From contig NZ_LS423005.1 of assembly GCF_900411375.1 (NCBI RefSeq), positions 1 through 64,000 on the forward strand: 64,000 nt of DNA, written 5' to 3'. The notes beneath the pieces are model-generated. The model was not told where the DNA came from, made no database searches, and saw nothing but the letters and a program-made list of their open reading frames with translations. Positions 16,638 to 24,975 of the stretch are shown here, in pieces. Position 1 is the first letter of the stretch. Each line of letters begins with the position of its first letter. The stretch comes from Lentilactobacillus raoultii. GTDB lineage: Bacteria > Bacillota > Bacilli > Lactobacillales > Lactobacillaceae. The position numbers and the translations under genes were made by a program.

Positions 16638-17615
16638 TTATTGATTTCTTTGCAGAAGCATTTTAGTTAATTTGCGTAAGTCGTTTTTGGCTTTTTGATC
16701 AGTAAGCTGGTCAATCAGTGCTAAGGATTTTTGGGTCAACTCATGCGCAATATTGTGGGCTTGTTTTAAGCCGCCAGAATCAATGACAATTTTTTGAATT
16801 TGATGGATATCGTCATCGGTTAATTGTTGTCGTTTGGCCAAAAGAGGCGCTAGTTGCTGGCCAGCCGTTTGAATTGCCATAATTAACGGCAATGTGTAGA
16901 CCCCAGACCTAAGATCTTCTAAAACCGGCTTTTTGGTCTGGTCAGAATGACCTTGATAGTCCAAAATATCATCCTGGATTTGATAAGCCTGGCCAACTGC
17001 AAGACCAATTTTTTCACCCAGCTTGACGATTTTTGGGGATGCATGAGTTAAGATTGCGGCTTGTTCGAAGCTTAATTTGAAGAGTTCGGCAGTCTTACCC
17101 GTGATTTCGTGAAAGTAGTCGCTTTGGGACATGTCTTGTCGATAGTTAAAGGTCATTTGATCCAACTCACCGTTGAGAATGGTTTGCATTGCATTGATAT
17201 GCCGTTTTAGATCAGCTGTATCGTGGGTTGATTTTAAAACCTGATCGAAATAACAGGTAAATAAATAGTCTCCTGCATATATGGCATTTTTTTGCCCATA
17301 TTGAGTTTGAATTGTCTGAACGCCCCGGCGAAGAGGTGATTGGTCAATTACATCATCGTGGATGAGTGTGGCGACGTGAAGCAATTCAATCGCTGCAGCA
17401 CCGGCACGTAATTGGTTACTTGGTGTCGGTTCTCCAAATTCTGAATATATGTAGAAAAACCCTGGTCGTAGCAATTTTCCCCCAGATTTTAGTAAAGCCA
17501 AAATTTTTGAATGAACGGGTTGATTCGACAATGAAACCGCCTTTAAAAGGTACGGTTCAAGTTGAATTAATTTTAACTGAATGCGTGGAAATTGGTGCCA
17601 AATTCGATGAACCAT
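16638..17615 (-). CDS. Long-chain polyprenyl diphosphate synthase
   Basis: 325 aa, all-helical trans-prenyltransferase. Both Asp-rich motifs are present: LIHDDVIDQSPLRRG (first) and YQIQDDILDY (second), plus the GKLLRPGFF substrate region. It joins isopentenyl units into long tails, most likely for menaquinone or demethylmenaquinone, which fits the neighbouring NADH dehydrogenase and cytochrome bd; a farnesyl/geranylgeranyl product is less likely. The frame extends to a TTG at 17630, but GAGG with 9-base spacing precedes ATG 17615, so I use that. It has its own promoter at 17660-17688. Confidence 0.88.
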   Translation of the reverse strand: MVHRIWHQFPRIQLKLIQLEPYLLKAVSLSNQPVHSKILALLKSGGKLLRPGFFYIYSEFGEPTPSNQLRAGAAAIELLHVATLIHDDVIDQSPLRRGVQTIQTQYGQKNAIYAGDYLFTCYFDQVLKSTHDTADLKRHINAMQTILNGELDQMTFNYRQDMSQSDYFHEITGKTAELFKLSFEQAAILTHASPKIVKLGEKIGLAVGQAYQIQDDILDYQGHSDQTKKPVLEDLRSGVYTLPLIMAIQTAGQQLAPLLAKRQQLTDDDIHQIQKIVIDSGGLKQAHNIAHELTQKSLALIDQLTDQKAKNDLRKLTKMLLQRNQ

Positions 17616-17659
17616 AGGATATAACCTCAAGTCTTAAGAAAATTTTAATTACCTTATCT

Positions 17660-17688
17660 AAGATACAAATTACTTGGGTAATTGTCAA
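17660..17688 (-). promoter_or_regulatory. Promoter of polyprenyl synthase gene
   Basis: On the minus strand: perfect TTGACA (17688-17683), 17-base spacer, TATCTT (17665-17660). It is 45 bases before the start codon. Confidence 0.8.
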
Positions 17689-17708
17689 TCATTGGCAATA
17701 ATTGAAAT

Positions 17709-17753
17709 ATTAAAAAAATAACCCGCAATTCCTGATTAAGGATTGCGGGTTGA
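17709..17753 (-). terminator. Terminator after helD
   Basis: Minus-strand stem AACCCGCAATCC/GGAATTGCGGGTT (small mismatch) followed by ATTTTTTTAA. Ends the helD transcript. Confidence 0.88.
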
Positions 17754-17783
17754 GGTAAAACAGCTTATTTTAGAACCGTGAAT

Positions 17784-20102
17784 TTAGACCTTTTTGTTTT
17801 TTAGGGTTCGTTCAATTTTGACTTGGCGGTTGGTAAGTGACTCGTCGGTGATAAGTGGCGTCACATTGCCAATACTAATCAGTGTTAAATGATGCATTGC
17901 CCGGGTGATAATCGTATAAAGGGTCCCTAGCAGAGAGCTGTCGGGATAGTTTGTAATTGATGTGTCCCAAGCAATCACCGCGTCAAATTCAAGCCCCTTG
18001 GCCAGGTAAATCGGTAAGACCAAAATTCCCTTTGGCAGCGTTCGATCAGCATCCTTAAGCAGCTTTGCCCCAGTTTGGCTGTGAATTAACTGGTAGACCG
18101 TTTTAGCCTCAGCCATATCTTTGGTTAAAACTGCAATGGTTGCATACGTCTGGCGTTGATTTGAAATAGTCTTAAGTAACTGATCAGTTGCTTCTGACAT
18201 ATCCGGCGTCACAATTAGTTCCGGAATATCGCCATCCCGGTTAAAGGCTTCAATATCATCGCCATTTGGCAGGATCGATTTGGCAAATGTGGTAATGGGA
18301 TAGGTTGATCGGTAGGAACGCATTAAATTAATAAGGCGTGAGTGACGAACGTGAAATGCCTGGTTTAATTTGTTCAAAATTTCTTTTGGCTGTTCAACGT
18401 CTTTAAACAATGCCTGTTCGCTATCACCTAACAATGTCCACTTGGTTTGTGGGAACGCGTACTTTAAATATTTTAATTGAGCGACCGAATAATCTTGCAT
18501 TTCGTCGACAAACAAATATTTCATCGTATTATTTTGGCCACTTTGACAAATATAATCCCGCATATACAGTAATGGCGCACAATCATCAAGTTTGATTGAA
18601 TGAAATTCAATTTCTTGGTTGAATTCGGAAATGGTGCGGTGCCACTGAGTTGAATCAATTTCATTTGGTAGCGGAACACGGGTCAGAAAATCAACGTATT
18701 GGACATAGGGGTCAAAGAAATTATTATTGAAGATTGCATCATAAACAACCTGAAGCCGTGCGGTCACAATCTTTTTAGCAATATAGAAGCGTTCGTCGTC
18801 TTCGTTCTGGAAATCTCGAAGTCGCTTAGTACCTAGTAAATCATGATATTTTTCTTCACTTAACTGGTCGATTTCTTCGTTAACCCAGTTAGCCTTGGTT
18901 TCTGTTAAGATTCGATGCTTTAATCGCTTGATCAGGGTATTTTTGGTTTTTAAAAAGCGATCCGGTACGGCCATTGCTGTCGGAAACGAGGCAAAGATTT
19001 GCTGAATTTCCTGCTTGCTGAAGAAAACATTTTCGTTAAAAATAATGTCACTAAATTGAATTCGATCAGCGGTTAATGATTGACAATAGTTTTCAACGTT
19101 GGCCATAAAGGCAGCGGATTCTTTGAACTCACGGATCTTTTTTTGCTGGGGAGTGAGATGGCCATCGGATTCATAACGATCAAACAAACTTTGAACATTT
19201 AACCCTTTCAAACGGTTGTCAATAAATTCGTCAAAAGTGACTTGTCGCATATTGCGTTCACCCAAGCTTGGTAAAACTTCTGAAATGTAGTGGCTAAAAA
19301 GCTTATTGGGTGAGAAAAGAATAATCTGATCAGCCTCTAATGTATCGCGACTGTGATAAAGTAAAAAAGCAATTCGTTGTAAAATAGCTGAAGTTTTTCC
19401 TGATCCAGCAACACCTTGAACAACGAGTAAGTTGCTTTTAGTGTCACGAATGATATCGTTTTGTTCATGCTGGATGGTGGCAACGATGTTTTGCATATAG
19501 TCATCATTTTGGGCGCCTAGAGCACTTTGAAGCATCTCATCGCCAACCGTTTCGTTTGTATCAAACATGTTTCGAATTTGACCGTCAACAATTTGAAATT
19601 GACGTTTTTTGGTCAGGGTGGTTTGTTGCTGGCCCATCGGTGTCTCATAGCTGACTTTGCCTAACGTGCCGTTATAGTAAATACTTGAAATGGGTGCCCG
19701 CCAATCATAGACTAAAAATTCACCATCGTCATTCTCGAAAGAGGCAATCCCAATATATAATTTTTCGGTCTCAGCCTGATCATCATCTTTGATATCGATT
19801 CGGCCGAAATAAGGTGATTTTTGCAAATCTTTCAGAGTTGAAAGTTGATGTTTTAAAATTGTTTCGTTTTCAGTTAGCCGAGAAACCAAACCACGTTGTT
19901 GCTGGAGTTCGGCACTGGTTTCAATTCGATCATCAACTTCAAAATAGTTGACAGAAGTATTATCGGAATAAGTCTGCTGAACCTTCTTGGTTTCGGTGTG
20001 GGCACGGTTGTATTCGTTTTCCGTGCTGGTAATCTTAGCACTGATTTTATCGATAACCTTGTCAACCCGCTGCTGTTCTTTTTTCTGTTCTTTACTTTCC
20101 AA
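17784..20102 (-). CDS. helD: RNA polymerase-recycling ATPase HelD (UvrD-like)
   Basis: 772 aa. HelD removes stalled RNA polymerase from nucleic acid using ATP. It has an N-terminal coiled arm (Glu/Lys/Gln-rich, residues 1-75), Walker A VQGVAGSGKTSAIL, Walker B FVDEMQDYS, motif III LLGDSEQALF and the C-terminal motif GLEFDAVIAWD, all of superfamily 1. The frame runs up to a GTG at 20168 with no good ribosome site; inside it GGAGG is followed at 8 bases by TTG 20102 (TTG-Glu-Ser-Lys-Glu). That start gives 772 aa, close to the 774 aa I recall for Bacillus HelD, so I choose it. A DNA helicase role is less likely. Confidence 0.88.
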   Translation of the reverse strand: MESKEQKKEQQRVDKVIDKISAKITSTENEYNRAHTETKKVQQTYSDNTSVNYFEVDDRIETSAELQQQRGLVSRLTENETILKHQLSTLKDLQKSPYFGRIDIKDDDQAETEKLYIGIASFENDDGEFLVYDWRAPISSIYYNGTLGKVSYETPMGQQQTTLTKKRQFQIVDGQIRNMFDTNETVGDEMLQSALGAQNDDYMQNIVATIQHEQNDIIRDTKSNLLVVQGVAGSGKTSAILQRIAFLLYHSRDTLEADQIILFSPNKLFSHYISEVLPSLGERNMRQVTFDEFIDNRLKGLNVQSLFDRYESDGHLTPQQKKIREFKESAAFMANVENYCQSLTADRIQFSDIIFNENVFFSKQEIQQIFASFPTAMAVPDRFLKTKNTLIKRLKHRILTETKANWVNEEIDQLSEEKYHDLLGTKRLRDFQNEDDERFYIAKKIVTARLQVVYDAIFNNNFFDPYVQYVDFLTRVPLPNEIDSTQWHRTISEFNQEIEFHSIKLDDCAPLLYMRDYICQSGQNNTMKYLFVDEMQDYSVAQLKYLKYAFPQTKWTLLGDSEQALFKDVEQPKEILNKLNQAFHVRHSRLINLMRSYRSTYPITTFAKSILPNGDDIEAFNRDGDIPELIVTPDMSEATDQLLKTISNQRQTYATIAVLTKDMAEAKTVYQLIHSQTGAKLLKDADRTLPKGILVLPIYLAKGLEFDAVIAWDTSITNYPDSSLLGTLYTIITRAMHHLTLISIGNVTPLITDESLTNRQVKIERTLKNKKV

Positions 20103-20375
20103 AAAGGGTTCCTCCAGTCTACTTACTGTCCGGTCATCAAATTTAACTTGCAATAAAGGATAATTCACTCATGACACTTATCTTTAATTTATAGATGTTA
20201 ATGAGTTGGTTTTTGATGAAAATTTGGTCATGAGTTGTCAATTCTTGAGACTTTTTTATCTTAATGCTTGCACAATTTTAGTTTGATTTTTGCATTCTGT
20301 CAATTGAAAGCGCACAGCTTTTATTTGAGGTCATGATGATCGGCTATGACTTAGGGAGCTATGGCAAGGGACCCT

Positions 20376-20404
20376 TTGACATTTGTGGGATTTATCAGTA
20401 AAAT
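20376..20404 (+). promoter_or_regulatory. trpS promoter
   Basis: TTGACA (20376-20381), 17-base spacer, TAAAAT (20399-20404). Transcription would begin about 20411, right at the T-box leader. Between the helD start (20102) and this promoter nothing else was recognised. Confidence 0.85.
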
Positions 20405-20410
20405 TAATAT

Positions 20411-20604
20411 GTTATTAATGATGAGTAGAACCGCCGCAAAAAGAGAGGCTACATTTGCTGAAAGTGGCCATGGCGGTACGAATTGGTTTTTATGAAAGGG
20501 TGGCCCCCTTATCGCTTAGAGAGGTAACTACACTTACAGCTAGTTACAATTTAGGTGGTACCACGTTTTAGCGTCCTATTGGTCAATCAATAGGACGCTT
20601 TTTC
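20411..20604 (+). promoter_or_regulatory. T-box riboswitch controlling trpS
   Basis: Leader RNA that senses uncharged tRNA. Visible parts: AGTA motif after the 5' end (20422-20427 region), a long stem I, a candidate specifier TGG (Trp) at 20484-20486 in GAATTGG, the conserved T-box core GGTGGTACCACG (20554-20565), and a terminator GCGTCCTATTG/CAATAGGACGC followed by T5 (20571-20603). The downstream gene is tryptophanyl-tRNA synthetase, which agrees with the TGG specifier. Stem I was not folded in full. Confidence 0.9.
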
Positions 20605-20657
20605 GGAAAATAATGGATCGGTCATCAATTATCGAAAATTGAAAGGAACGTTGTCTC

Positions 20658-21674
20658 ATGGCAAAAAAAGTTATTTTAACGGGAGATCGGCCAACGGGCA
20701 AGTTGCACATTGGACACTACGTCGGTTCTTTAAAAAATCGGGTTGAATTACAAAACTCGGGTAATTATGAAACCTTTATCATGATTGCGGATATGCAAGC
20801 TTTGACCGATAATGCACGGGATCCTGAGAAAATTCGTCATAGCTTAATTCAAGTGGCACTGGATTATTTAGCTGTTGGCATTGATCCTAAGAAAGCGACC
20901 ATCTTAGTTCAGTCTCAGATTCCTGCGCTACCGGAGTTAACACAGCATTATTCAAATCTGGTTACGGTGGCGAGGTTAAACCGGAACCCAACGGTTAAAA
21001 ATGAAATCAAGCAAAAGCATTTTGGTCAGAGTGTGCCGGTAGGTTTTGAAATGTATCCGATTAGTCAGGCAGCTGATATTACTGCTTTTAAAGCAACGAC
21101 CGTTCCTGTCGGTGATGATCAGGAACCCATGCTTGAACAAACTCGTGAAATTGTGCGGTCATTTAATTCGATCTACCAACAGGATATTTTGGTTGAACCG
21201 GAAGGCTACTTTCCACCAAAAGGAATGGGGCGGATCCCTGGCTTAGACGGAAATGCCAAAATGAGTAAGTCACTTGGAAATGCAATTTACTTATCGGATG
21301 ATGAGGATACCATTTATAAAAAAGTGATGTCGATGTATACGGATCCAAATCACATTCATGTTGAAGAACCTGGACGAGTTGAGGGCAACACGGTCTTTAC
21401 CTACTTGGACATTTTTGATCCGGATAAGCAAAAAGTTGCGGACTTGAAAGCCCAATACCAACACGGCGGCCTTGGTGATGTTAAAATCAAGCGTTATTTA
21501 AATGACGTGCTTCAAGCTGAATTAAAGCCGATTCGTGAACGTCGAAATCAATACGAAGAAGATATTGCCGGCGTTTATGATATTTTAAAAAAGGGCAGCG
21601 AATATGCAAATACGGTTGCCAATCAAACCTTGAAGGAAGTTCGTGATGCTATTGGAATCAATTACTTTGGCTAG
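20658..21674 (+). CDS. trpS: Tryptophanyl-tRNA synthetase
   Basis: 338 aa, class I synthetase that charges tRNA-Trp. HIGH-type motif PTGKLHIGHYVGSL near the N-terminus, KMSKS motif NAKMSKSLGNAI near residue 200, and TVPVGDDQEPMLEQTREI in the active-site region. ATG 20658 follows GAAAGGAACG. Expression is controlled by the T-box leader in front. Probably read together with the Ppx/GppA gene 23 bases downstream. Confidence 0.97.
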   Translation: MAKKVILTGDRPTGKLHIGHYVGSLKNRVELQNSGNYETFIMIADMQALTDNARDPEKIRHSLIQVALDYLAVGIDPKKATILVQSQIPALPELTQHYSNLVTVARLNRNPTVKNEIKQKHFGQSVPVGFEMYPISQAADITAFKATTVPVGDDQEPMLEQTREIVRSFNSIYQQDILVEPEGYFPPKGMGRIPGLDGNAKMSKSLGNAIYLSDDEDTIYKKVMSMYTDPNHIHVEEPGRVEGNTVFTYLDIFDPDKQKVADLKAQYQHGGLGDVKIKRYLNDVLQAELKPIRERRNQYEEDIAGVYDILKKGSEYANTVANQTLKEVRDAIGINYFG

Positions 21675-21697
21675 CACTGCCGGAAAGGATGGCAGGG

Positions 21698-22627
21698 ATG
21701 CAAAACCTTGTAATTTTGGATATTGGCTCTAATTCGGTTCGAATGGCGATTAATCAGATTTTAAGTGATGGCAGCTATCGTGAAATTAAGCGGGTTAAAA
21801 ATGACAGCCGGCTGTCGGAAGGAATGGGCAAAGCCAAGGTACTCCAGGTATCAGCAATGGAAAGGACGATTCAAGCCTTGGCAGATTTTAAGGTGATTTA
21901 TCGTCAATACCGGGCGGATTACGTCATTGGCATTGCAACCGCTGCAGTTAGGCAAGCTAAAAATCAAGCGGCCTTTTTACAGGCAGTGAAAAAGCGAATT
22001 GGTATTACCATCCGGGTCCTTTCGGGTGTTCAAGAAGCTTATTATGATTATTTGGGCGTGATTAATCGCTTGGGAATTCAAAATTGTTTGATTTTGGATA
22101 TTGGCGGTGCCAGTTGTGAGTTAATTAGGGTAGTTGGTGGCCAGGGTAAACATTTGACCAGCATCCCGATTGGCGCTGTCAATATTTCCGAAAGGTTTCA
22201 CTTAAATGATGTTATTTCGGGAGCCAATCTTTTTAATGCCCAGTTTCATATTCAAAAACGATATTCGAAAATTAAATGGTTAAAACATTCACAACGAGAA
22301 CCGTTGGTGCTGCTTGGTGGGGCCAATCGGACGTTAGCCCGTATCAATCGAACGCGACAAGGGATGAAACGGGTGGATTCGATTCATGGCTATCACCTGA
22401 GTTATGACCAAGTTTGTCGGACCTATTTGGCACTCTTAAGAGGGGATGTCAGACATCGACGGCAGATTCAAGGATTAGAACGTGATCGGGCCGATATTAT
22501 CGTTGGTGGGTTATTACCACTAATGGTTTTGATGGATAAAGTCGATACGCGAAAGGTCCTCTTTTCCGAAAGTGGTGTTCGTGAGGGAATTATCACTGAA
22601 TTTGTTGAAAAGAATCGCCGTAGTTGA
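21698..22627 (+). CDS. Ppx/GppA family phosphatase
   Basis: 309 aa, sugar-kinase/Hsp70-type fold. Phosphate-binding motif LDIGSNSVRMAI at the N-terminus and the second one LILDIGGASCELI near residue 135 mark the exopolyphosphatase / pppGpp phosphatase family; it hydrolyses polyphosphate or guanosine pentaphosphate. It is a single-domain form of normal length for small lactobacillus members. AAAGG (21684-21688) touches the first ATG (21689); the ATG at 21698 is at proper spacing and starts MQNLVILDIG, so it is preferred. No polyphosphate kinase gene is nearby. Confidence 0.88.
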   Translation: MQNLVILDIGSNSVRMAINQILSDGSYREIKRVKNDSRLSEGMGKAKVLQVSAMERTIQALADFKVIYRQYRADYVIGIATAAVRQAKNQAAFLQAVKKRIGITIRVLSGVQEAYYDYLGVINRLGIQNCLILDIGGASCELIRVVGGQGKHLTSIPIGAVNISERFHLNDVISGANLFNAQFHIQKRYSKIKWLKHSQREPLVLLGGANRTLARINRTRQGMKRVDSIHGYHLSYDQVCRTYLALLRGDVRHRRQIQGLERDRADIIVGGLLPLMVLMDKVDTRKVLFSESGVREGIITEFVEKNRRS

Positions 22628-22662
22628 CGACACTGGACTGGTTGATGGAAATATGATGAACG

Positions 22663-22696
22663 GGCTGGCATCGGGAAAATTCCTGTCCAGCTTTTT
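22663..22696 (+). terminator. Possible terminator after the Ppx/GppA gene
   Basis: Arms GGCTGG and CCAGCT (one wobble) with an inner GGGAA/TTCCT stem, followed by TTTTT. The next gene starts 28 bases later, so its promoter, if separate, must be weak or inside this region. Confidence 0.5.
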
Positions 22697-22723
22697 GTTG
22701 CTAAGAAGAGTTGGAGTGATTAA

Positions 22724-23974
22724 ATGGCATCTCACTGGGCCCACTTTTATCAAAAATCATATCAGGAACGTTTAAAACTAGTCGCAACGTTTGCCGGGTT
22801 AACGCCTGAACAGCTTGCTGATTTAAAAACGGATAACCGGGAGATTTTCGATCATTTAATCGAAAATTATTTGGCGGATTATCCATTACCTGAAGGAGTT
22901 GTCACCAACTTAAAGATTAATGGCCAATCCTATGTTGTGCCATTGGTTACGGAAGAACCTTCCGTGATTGCGGCTGCTAATAATGGGAGTCAGCTATTAG
23001 CGAGCGGTGAGGGCATCCTGGGCAAGGTTGATCAACGACTTTTGGGCGGTCAAGTGATCCTAAAAGACGTTTCAAATGTTCAAAAGTTGCAGCGGCTGAT
23101 CGTTAATCAACAGGTGAAACTTCTAAAAATTGCCGATCAAAGTCATCCCCAAATCCTAAAACACGGTGGCGGTGCGAAATCGCTGACACTGCGATCATTG
23201 AACGCCCATTTTTGGTCCGTTGATTTGTTAGTTGATCCTGGCGAAGCAATGGGGGCCAATTTGATTAATACCATGCTTGAAGCCCTTGCCGATGAATTTC
23301 GATCACTTGGGTGTCAAGTCACAATGGCCATTCTGTCAAATGCGGCTGATCAAAGCCTGGTTCAGGTAGTCGGGAAAGTGCCGGTATCGCGCCTTTCGCG
23401 TGCCAAAATGGCCGGTCAGGAAGTGGCCCAACGAATTTCGGATGCTTCTCAAGTAGCGCAAATTGATCCTTATCGAGCGGTTACTCATAATAAAGGAATC
23501 ATGAACGGGGTTGATGCGGTGGTTATGGCAACCGGTAATGACTGGCGAGCCGTCGAAAGTGCCGTGCATGCTTTTGCAGTCAAGGATGGTCAATATCGGG
23601 GCCTGAGCACTTGGCAGCTAAAAGGAGAATTCTTGGTTGGACAGATGACGTTGCCGTTACCAATTGGGGTGGTTGGCGGTGCGACCAGCGTTTTGTCGAT
23701 GGCAATGGTTAATAAAAAAATCATTGGGATTAATCATGTTAGTGAATTGATGCAAGTAGCCGCCGGAATTGGGCTTGCACAAAATTTGGCGGCCCTTAAG
23801 GCGCTGGTGACTGAGGGAATTCAGAAGGGCCATATGAGTTTACAAATGAGATCATTGGCAATGGCCAACGGGGCAACCGAAGCCGAATTACCGATGGTTG
23901 TTAAACGACTCAGAAAAATTGATCACCCGAATTCAACAACTGTCGCAAAAATTTTGAACGAATTACGAAAGTAG
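22724..23974 (+). CDS. mvaA: Hydroxymethylglutaryl-CoA reductase, class II
   Basis: 416 aa. Converts HMG-CoA to mevalonate, the committed step of isoprenoid synthesis in lactobacilli. Typical class II features: VPLVTEEPSVIAAANN (catalytic Glu), GEAMGANLINTMLEAL (dinucleotide/HMG site), the N-terminal SHWAHFYQKSYQERL (similar to the FYKLSPEERL consensus) and GVVGGATSVL near the C-terminus. Products feed undecaprenyl and the polyprenyl synthase at 16638-17615. It is followed after 9 bases by the next gene, so they are probably co-transcribed. Confidence 0.94.
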   Translation: MASHWAHFYQKSYQERLKLVATFAGLTPEQLADLKTDNREIFDHLIENYLADYPLPEGVVTNLKINGQSYVVPLVTEEPSVIAAANNGSQLLASGEGILGKVDQRLLGGQVILKDVSNVQKLQRLIVNQQVKLLKIADQSHPQILKHGGGAKSLTLRSLNAHFWSVDLLVDPGEAMGANLINTMLEALADEFRSLGCQVTMAILSNAADQSLVQVVGKVPVSRLSRAKMAGQEVAQRISDASQVAQIDPYRAVTHNKGIMNGVDAVVMATGNDWRAVESAVHAFAVKDGQYRGLSTWQLKGEFLVGQMTLPLPIGVVGGATSVLSMAMVNKKIIGINHVSELMQVAAGIGLAQNLAALKALVTEGIQKGHMSLQMRSLAMANGATEAELPMVVKRLRKIDHPNSTTVAKILNELRK

Positions 23975-23983
23975 GATAAAAGC

Positions 23984-24955
23984 ATGGATAATGAAATTAA
24001 TTTTGACTTAAACGATCAGGTGCACAGCTTGATTGACGCGGTGAACCATTATTTTCCGGGAACGGTGACCGTCACTTTTCTGGGGAAGCTTCAGGCAGGG
24101 TATGTTCGTCATGATCAGTCACAGGTGGTGCAGGATGGTAAAAACGTGATTATCCAAATTGCAGATCTAAGTGCGCCAAACTACACGGCATCGCATGAAT
24201 TGCTGCATTTGCTAATGGTCTTAAGAGGGTTCCCCCAAGTCTTCTTTTCATTGACCACCGGCAATTCCCAACTGGATGATCAACTCAAAATGATGGGGAC
24301 TGAATTATATGATATCGTTTCTCATTTTGTGGTGGTTTCCGAACAGCGAAAACACGGCTTGATTGACGATGACGTTGAAGAGATGTACTTGAAGGGAATT
24401 TATGCAACCATTAAACCCGAACCGAATCCACTTGATGATCAAATGACTTTGCGCTTAATGACATTACTGGATGCCATGGTGTTTTATGGCGATCATTTTG
24501 ATCAAGTTGTTGGGAAATTAAAACAGGACTTTCCGATTTCATTAGCGGCCGCTGAAAAGTTGTATCAAGTGATCACCGAAAAACCGACCGATTCACCCTT
24601 TGGTTTGCGACGAAACGTTGTCAAATTGTTTAAAGCTTTTGATGAGCAGTTAAAGCAGTGGGAATTGCCGCCCCTTCACAATACTGAATTTACGACGTTA
24701 ACCAGCGTCCTATCTAAACGGCAACTAAATCTTCAAGTTCGTCAATTATTCGAAGTTTTCCATTCGGAATTAATTGAGATTCACAGCAATACGCGAGCTT
24801 ACGTTGGTTTTAATCGGGTTGATGATCAAAATGCGTTTGTTTTGGCTAATCCAAAGGGTGACCAGGATAATCCGGAATTTTTCAAAAAAATTTACGATAA
24901 AACAGTCAAAGAACTGTTCGATAGCTTAAAAATGCCTTATATTGAACGTGAGTAG
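23984..24955 (+). CDS. Protein with HELLH motif, probable zinc metallopeptidase (IpaB/EvcA-type annotation)
   Basis: 323 aa, soluble. Residues about 70-85 read TASHELLHLLMVLRGFP, an HExxH zinc-peptidase signature, with a downstream acidic candidate ligand in MMGTELYDIVSHFVVV. Homologues in lactobacilli are, as I remember, named IpaB/EvcA family, a label without functional support in this group. The rest is helical, without signal peptide or membrane helix, so a cytosolic protease or peptidase-like sensor is the best guess. It stands between HMG-CoA reductase and a sirtuin with short gaps, suggesting one transcript. Catalytic activity is inferred from the motif only. Confidence 0.72.
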   Translation: MDNEINFDLNDQVHSLIDAVNHYFPGTVTVTFLGKLQAGYVRHDQSQVVQDGKNVIIQIADLSAPNYTASHELLHLLMVLRGFPQVFFSLTTGNSQLDDQLKMMGTELYDIVSHFVVVSEQRKHGLIDDDVEEMYLKGIYATIKPEPNPLDDQMTLRLMTLLDAMVFYGDHFDQVVGKLKQDFPISLAAAEKLYQVITEKPTDSPFGLRRNVVKLFKAFDEQLKQWELPPLHNTEFTTLTSVLSKRQLNLQVRQLFEVFHSELIEIHSNTRAYVGFNRVDDQNAFVLANPKGDQDNPEFFKKIYDKTVKELFDSLKMPYIERE

Positions 24956-24975
24956 TTAATTAAGGGGGATGCAAA

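Noticed and set aside
20148-20173. ATG at 20173 as the start of helD
   Set aside because: It is in another frame and runs into a stop within ten codons.
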